NCBI GenBank assembly: GCA_028706835.1
Contig: JAQTVL010000260.1
Span: 1 to 6,581 of the forward strand
From: Phycisphaerae bacterium
Lineage (GTDB): Bacteria; Planctomycetota; Phycisphaerae; JAJVII01
Reading direction: 5' to 3'
Length of the DNA: 6,581 nucleotides
Part shown: in pieces, positions 4,745 to 6,581 of the stretch
Position numbering within the stretch: position 1 is the first letter of the stretch
Layout: each line of letters opens with the position of its first letter
Position numbers and translations under genes: made by a program
The notes under the pieces: generated by a model
Databases searched by the model: none
What the model was told of the DNA's origin: nothing
The model's input: only the letters and a program-made list of their open reading frames with translations

Positions 4745-6581
4745 CTACTCCTTCTTCGCCGCCAACTGCTTGAGCACTTCGGGCAACAGCGTCTTCGCTT
4801 CCTGCACGTATCTTGCATCGCCGCCGGGGAAATCCCGGATCGTCCGGTCCAGAAGCTCTTTCGCCTGCGGCCACTTCTTCAACGCGATGCAGCACTTGGC
4901 GGCGGACACGCACGATGGCTCGCGGGCGGACGTCGCGATACTCTTCTCCAACAACTTCAGGGCGGCTGAGTAATCCGGCGTCTTGCCCGTCAACAGTTGA
5001 GCCGCCTGGCGGTACATCGCCTCGGCTTTGACGTCCTCGAACGTGTTGGCGTCAGCCAACCCCTTCAGCTTGGCGATGCCTTCATCCACCTGGCCCGCCC
5101 CGATCTGGGCGGCTGCGGCGTAGAGATCGATGTAGGGCTGGCGATCCGCGCCGCGGCGCTCGTTGTTGAACCGCTTGCACAGACCCGCCAACGCCGTCCA
5201 GTCGCCCGTTTCGCAGTAGGCCCGGGCGGCGTAGACGTAGGCCTCCTCGATGGCCTCGAACTTCGGGAAGTCGCCGACCAGCCGATCGATAACGGCTGCG
5301 GCGTTCTTGAAGTCGTAGAGCTTGAAGTGGCTCCGCCCAAGCATGTAGAGGGCGGTGGCGGCGGCGTTGCTCTTGGCCAGATTCGCGTCGGCCATCAGCG
5401 GAGCCAGCGTCTGTGCGCAGCGGGAATAGTCGTTCTGCTTCCAGTAGACAAACCCGAGGGCGTAACGGACCTCGGCCAGGTCGAGGCCCTTGGGCACGGG
5501 CTGGCGGATGCCGTTCCAGTTGGGGGCGTTGGAGCGAATCCATTCCTTGCGGGGGACGGGCTTCGGGTTGCCCTTGCTGTCATAGGTGCTCGGGCCGTAT
5601 TCGTCGAGCAGCGTGGCGTAGGCTTCGGAAGCGTCGTCGATTCGGCCCGCCTGGGCGGCGTAATATCCGAGGGTCATCAGGGCGGAGACGCGGAACCGGT
5701 CGTCGCGCATGCCGCGGACGTAGACCATGTAGCACTCGACCAGGCCTGGGACGTTGCCCAGGGCGGCGTACTCCCGGCCGAGCGCGTAGCGGGCGATGCT
5801 GTAGGCCTCGTCGGGGTCGGCTGGTGCGAACTTGAGGGCGCCCCGGCCGGCGCCGCCGCCCCGGGTTCCGAACAGATCCAGGTATCGCTCGAACACGCCG
5901 GCGGCCAGGTCGTGCTGGCCGGCTTCGCTGAAGGCCTGGCCCGCCTTCATGGCGGCGGCCTTGACGTATTGCTCGGCGTCATTTTGGCCCCGGGCGCTGG
6001 CGCGGGCCCAAGGCCGGTAGTGCGAGTTGAACTTCGGGTCGGCGAAGTCCAGCGAACTGTTCACCACGTTCTTCCACATCGCCTCGGCGGCGGCCTTCCT
6101 GGCGTCGCGGTCGTCCGGCTTGGCGGCCTTCAGCCGATCGGCAGCCAGCCAATACTGGGCCTCAGTCATGTGCGGATTGCGGTCGTCCAGGTTCTTCGCG
6201 ATCCACTCGTAGGCTTTGAGCATGTTCTGCGTGTGGCCCTGGAGGAACCAGGCGTGGGCGATGCGAACCGACGCCTCGTAGACCTGGTCGGCTTCGTCGG
6301 CGCTGGCGGTTGGCTTCCACGGGCGCTCGGCTTCGACGAAGTCGCCATTGGCGTCCTGCTTGGGGCCGGCGTAGAGCTTGATGAACTGCTTGAACTCGCG
6401 CGCGGCGGCGCTGTAGTCCTTCTTCATCATGAACAGCTCGCCGATGTAGAACTGGGCGTCGCGGGCGGCCTTGGAGAACACGCCTTTCCTGTCGATCACC
6501 GAGCGGGCGGTGGCGAGGGCCTCGTCGACCGCGGAGGGCGTGTCGGCCCGGGTCAACATGCTCCGCCGGCACTCGCTGGAG
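4745..6581 (-). CDS. Multi-TPR repeat protein, N-terminus beyond the window
   Basis: The frame is open from the right edge (residues SSECRRS precede the first internal Met at 6559) to TAG at 4745, so the true start lies outside. The 604 residues after that Met are almost entirely helix-turn-helix TPR repeats. Clear units, numbered from that Met, are at about 34-66 (DAQFYIGELFMMKKDYSAAA), 251-283, 289-321 (ALMTLGYYAAQAGRIDDASE), 361-392 (ALGFVYWKQNDYSRCAQTL), 400-430 (ALYMLGRSHFKLYDFKNAAA), 511-543 and 547-577. The charged C-terminus ends QLAAKKE. No catalytic motif or membrane helix is visible; an export signal, if any, would be in the missing N-terminus. TPR proteins act as protein-binding scaffolds. 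Same-strand placement upstream of exbB suggests it belongs to the channel machinery, as TPR-containing YbgF/CpoB belongs with Tol-Pal (analogy only). The repeat block now separates it from exbB by about 1 kb. Confidence 0.9.
   Translation of the reverse strand, partial: SSECRRSMLTRADTPSAVDEALATARSVIDRKGVFSKAARDAQFYIGELFMMKKDYSAAAREFKQFIKLYAGPKQDANGDFVEAERPWKPTASADEADQVYEASVRIAHAWFLQGHTQNMLKAYEWIAKNLDDRNPHMTEAQYWLAADRLKAAKPDDRDARKAAAEAMWKNVVNSSLDFADPKFNSHYRPWARASARGQNDAEQYVKAAAMKAGQAFSEAGQHDLAAGVFERYLDLFGTRGGGAGRGALKFAPADPDEAYSIARYALGREYAALGNVPGLVECYMVYVRGMRDDRFRVSALMTLGYYAAQAGRIDDASEAYATLLDEYGPSTYDSKGNPKPVPRKEWIRSNAPNWNGIRQPVPKGLDLAEVRYALGFVYWKQNDYSRCAQTLAPLMADANLAKSNAAATALYMLGRSHFKLYDFKNAAAVIDRLVGDFPKFEAIEEAYVYAARAYCETGDWTALAGLCKRFNNERRGADRQPYIDLYAAAAQIGAGQVDEGIAKLKGLADANTFEDVKAEAMYRQAAQLLTGKTPDYSAALKLLEKSIATSAREPSCVSAAKCCIALKKWPQAKELLDRTIRDFPGGDARYVQEAKTLLPEVLKQLAAKKE

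Overview
The window looks like part of a high-GC Planctomycetota-type chromosome. I infer this from the G+C-rich genes and from the grouping of an ExbB/ExbD proton channel with a long TPR protein and a membrane-anchored protein carrying prenyltransferase/squalene-oxidase (alpha/alpha toroid) repeats, a set I associate with that phylum. The assignment is inference; there is no rRNA or other marker in the window.

Every supported gene reads leftward on the minus strand. In transcription order (right to left) these are: a TPR repeat protein (4745-6581, N-terminus outside the window); a roughly 1 kb block of G/C-rich repeats carrying a small DUF559 (PD-(D/E)XK-like) nuclease gene (4234-4608); an ExbB/TolQ-type channel subunit with a signal peptide and an extra periplasmic domain (2674-3741); an ExbD-type subunit (2243-2677) overlapping exbB by 4 bp; a 12-codon ORF (2208-2246) that starts with ATGA overlap and a strong Shine-Dalgarno but stops inside a repeat; a lower-GC gene for a WapI-like orphan immunity protein (1733-2143) bracketed by an inverted repeat; and a bitopic membrane protein with a C-terminal toroid domain (1-1646, C-terminus outside the window).

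The core TPR-ExbB-ExbD-toroid set looks like one envelope machine. ExbB/ExbD would use the proton gradient. The toroid protein has the N-in, single-helix, long-linker, C-terminal-domain layout that TonB or TolA has in classical systems. The TPR protein could be a scaffold. This functional reading is inference from architecture and order.

The core operon appears to have been invaded twice. Between TPR and exbB there is a tandem array of a 65-bp hairpin repeat, with the DUF559 gene sitting inside one repeat unit and flanked by a 6-bp direct repeat. Between exbD and the toroid gene there is a WapI-like gene between inverted copies of the 'ACCGCAGAGAGCGCAGAG'-type dispersed repeat. That second insertion may have truncated a second exbD-like gene. 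No tRNA, rRNA, CRISPR array or convincing Rho-independent terminator was seen, and no plus-strand gene is supported.
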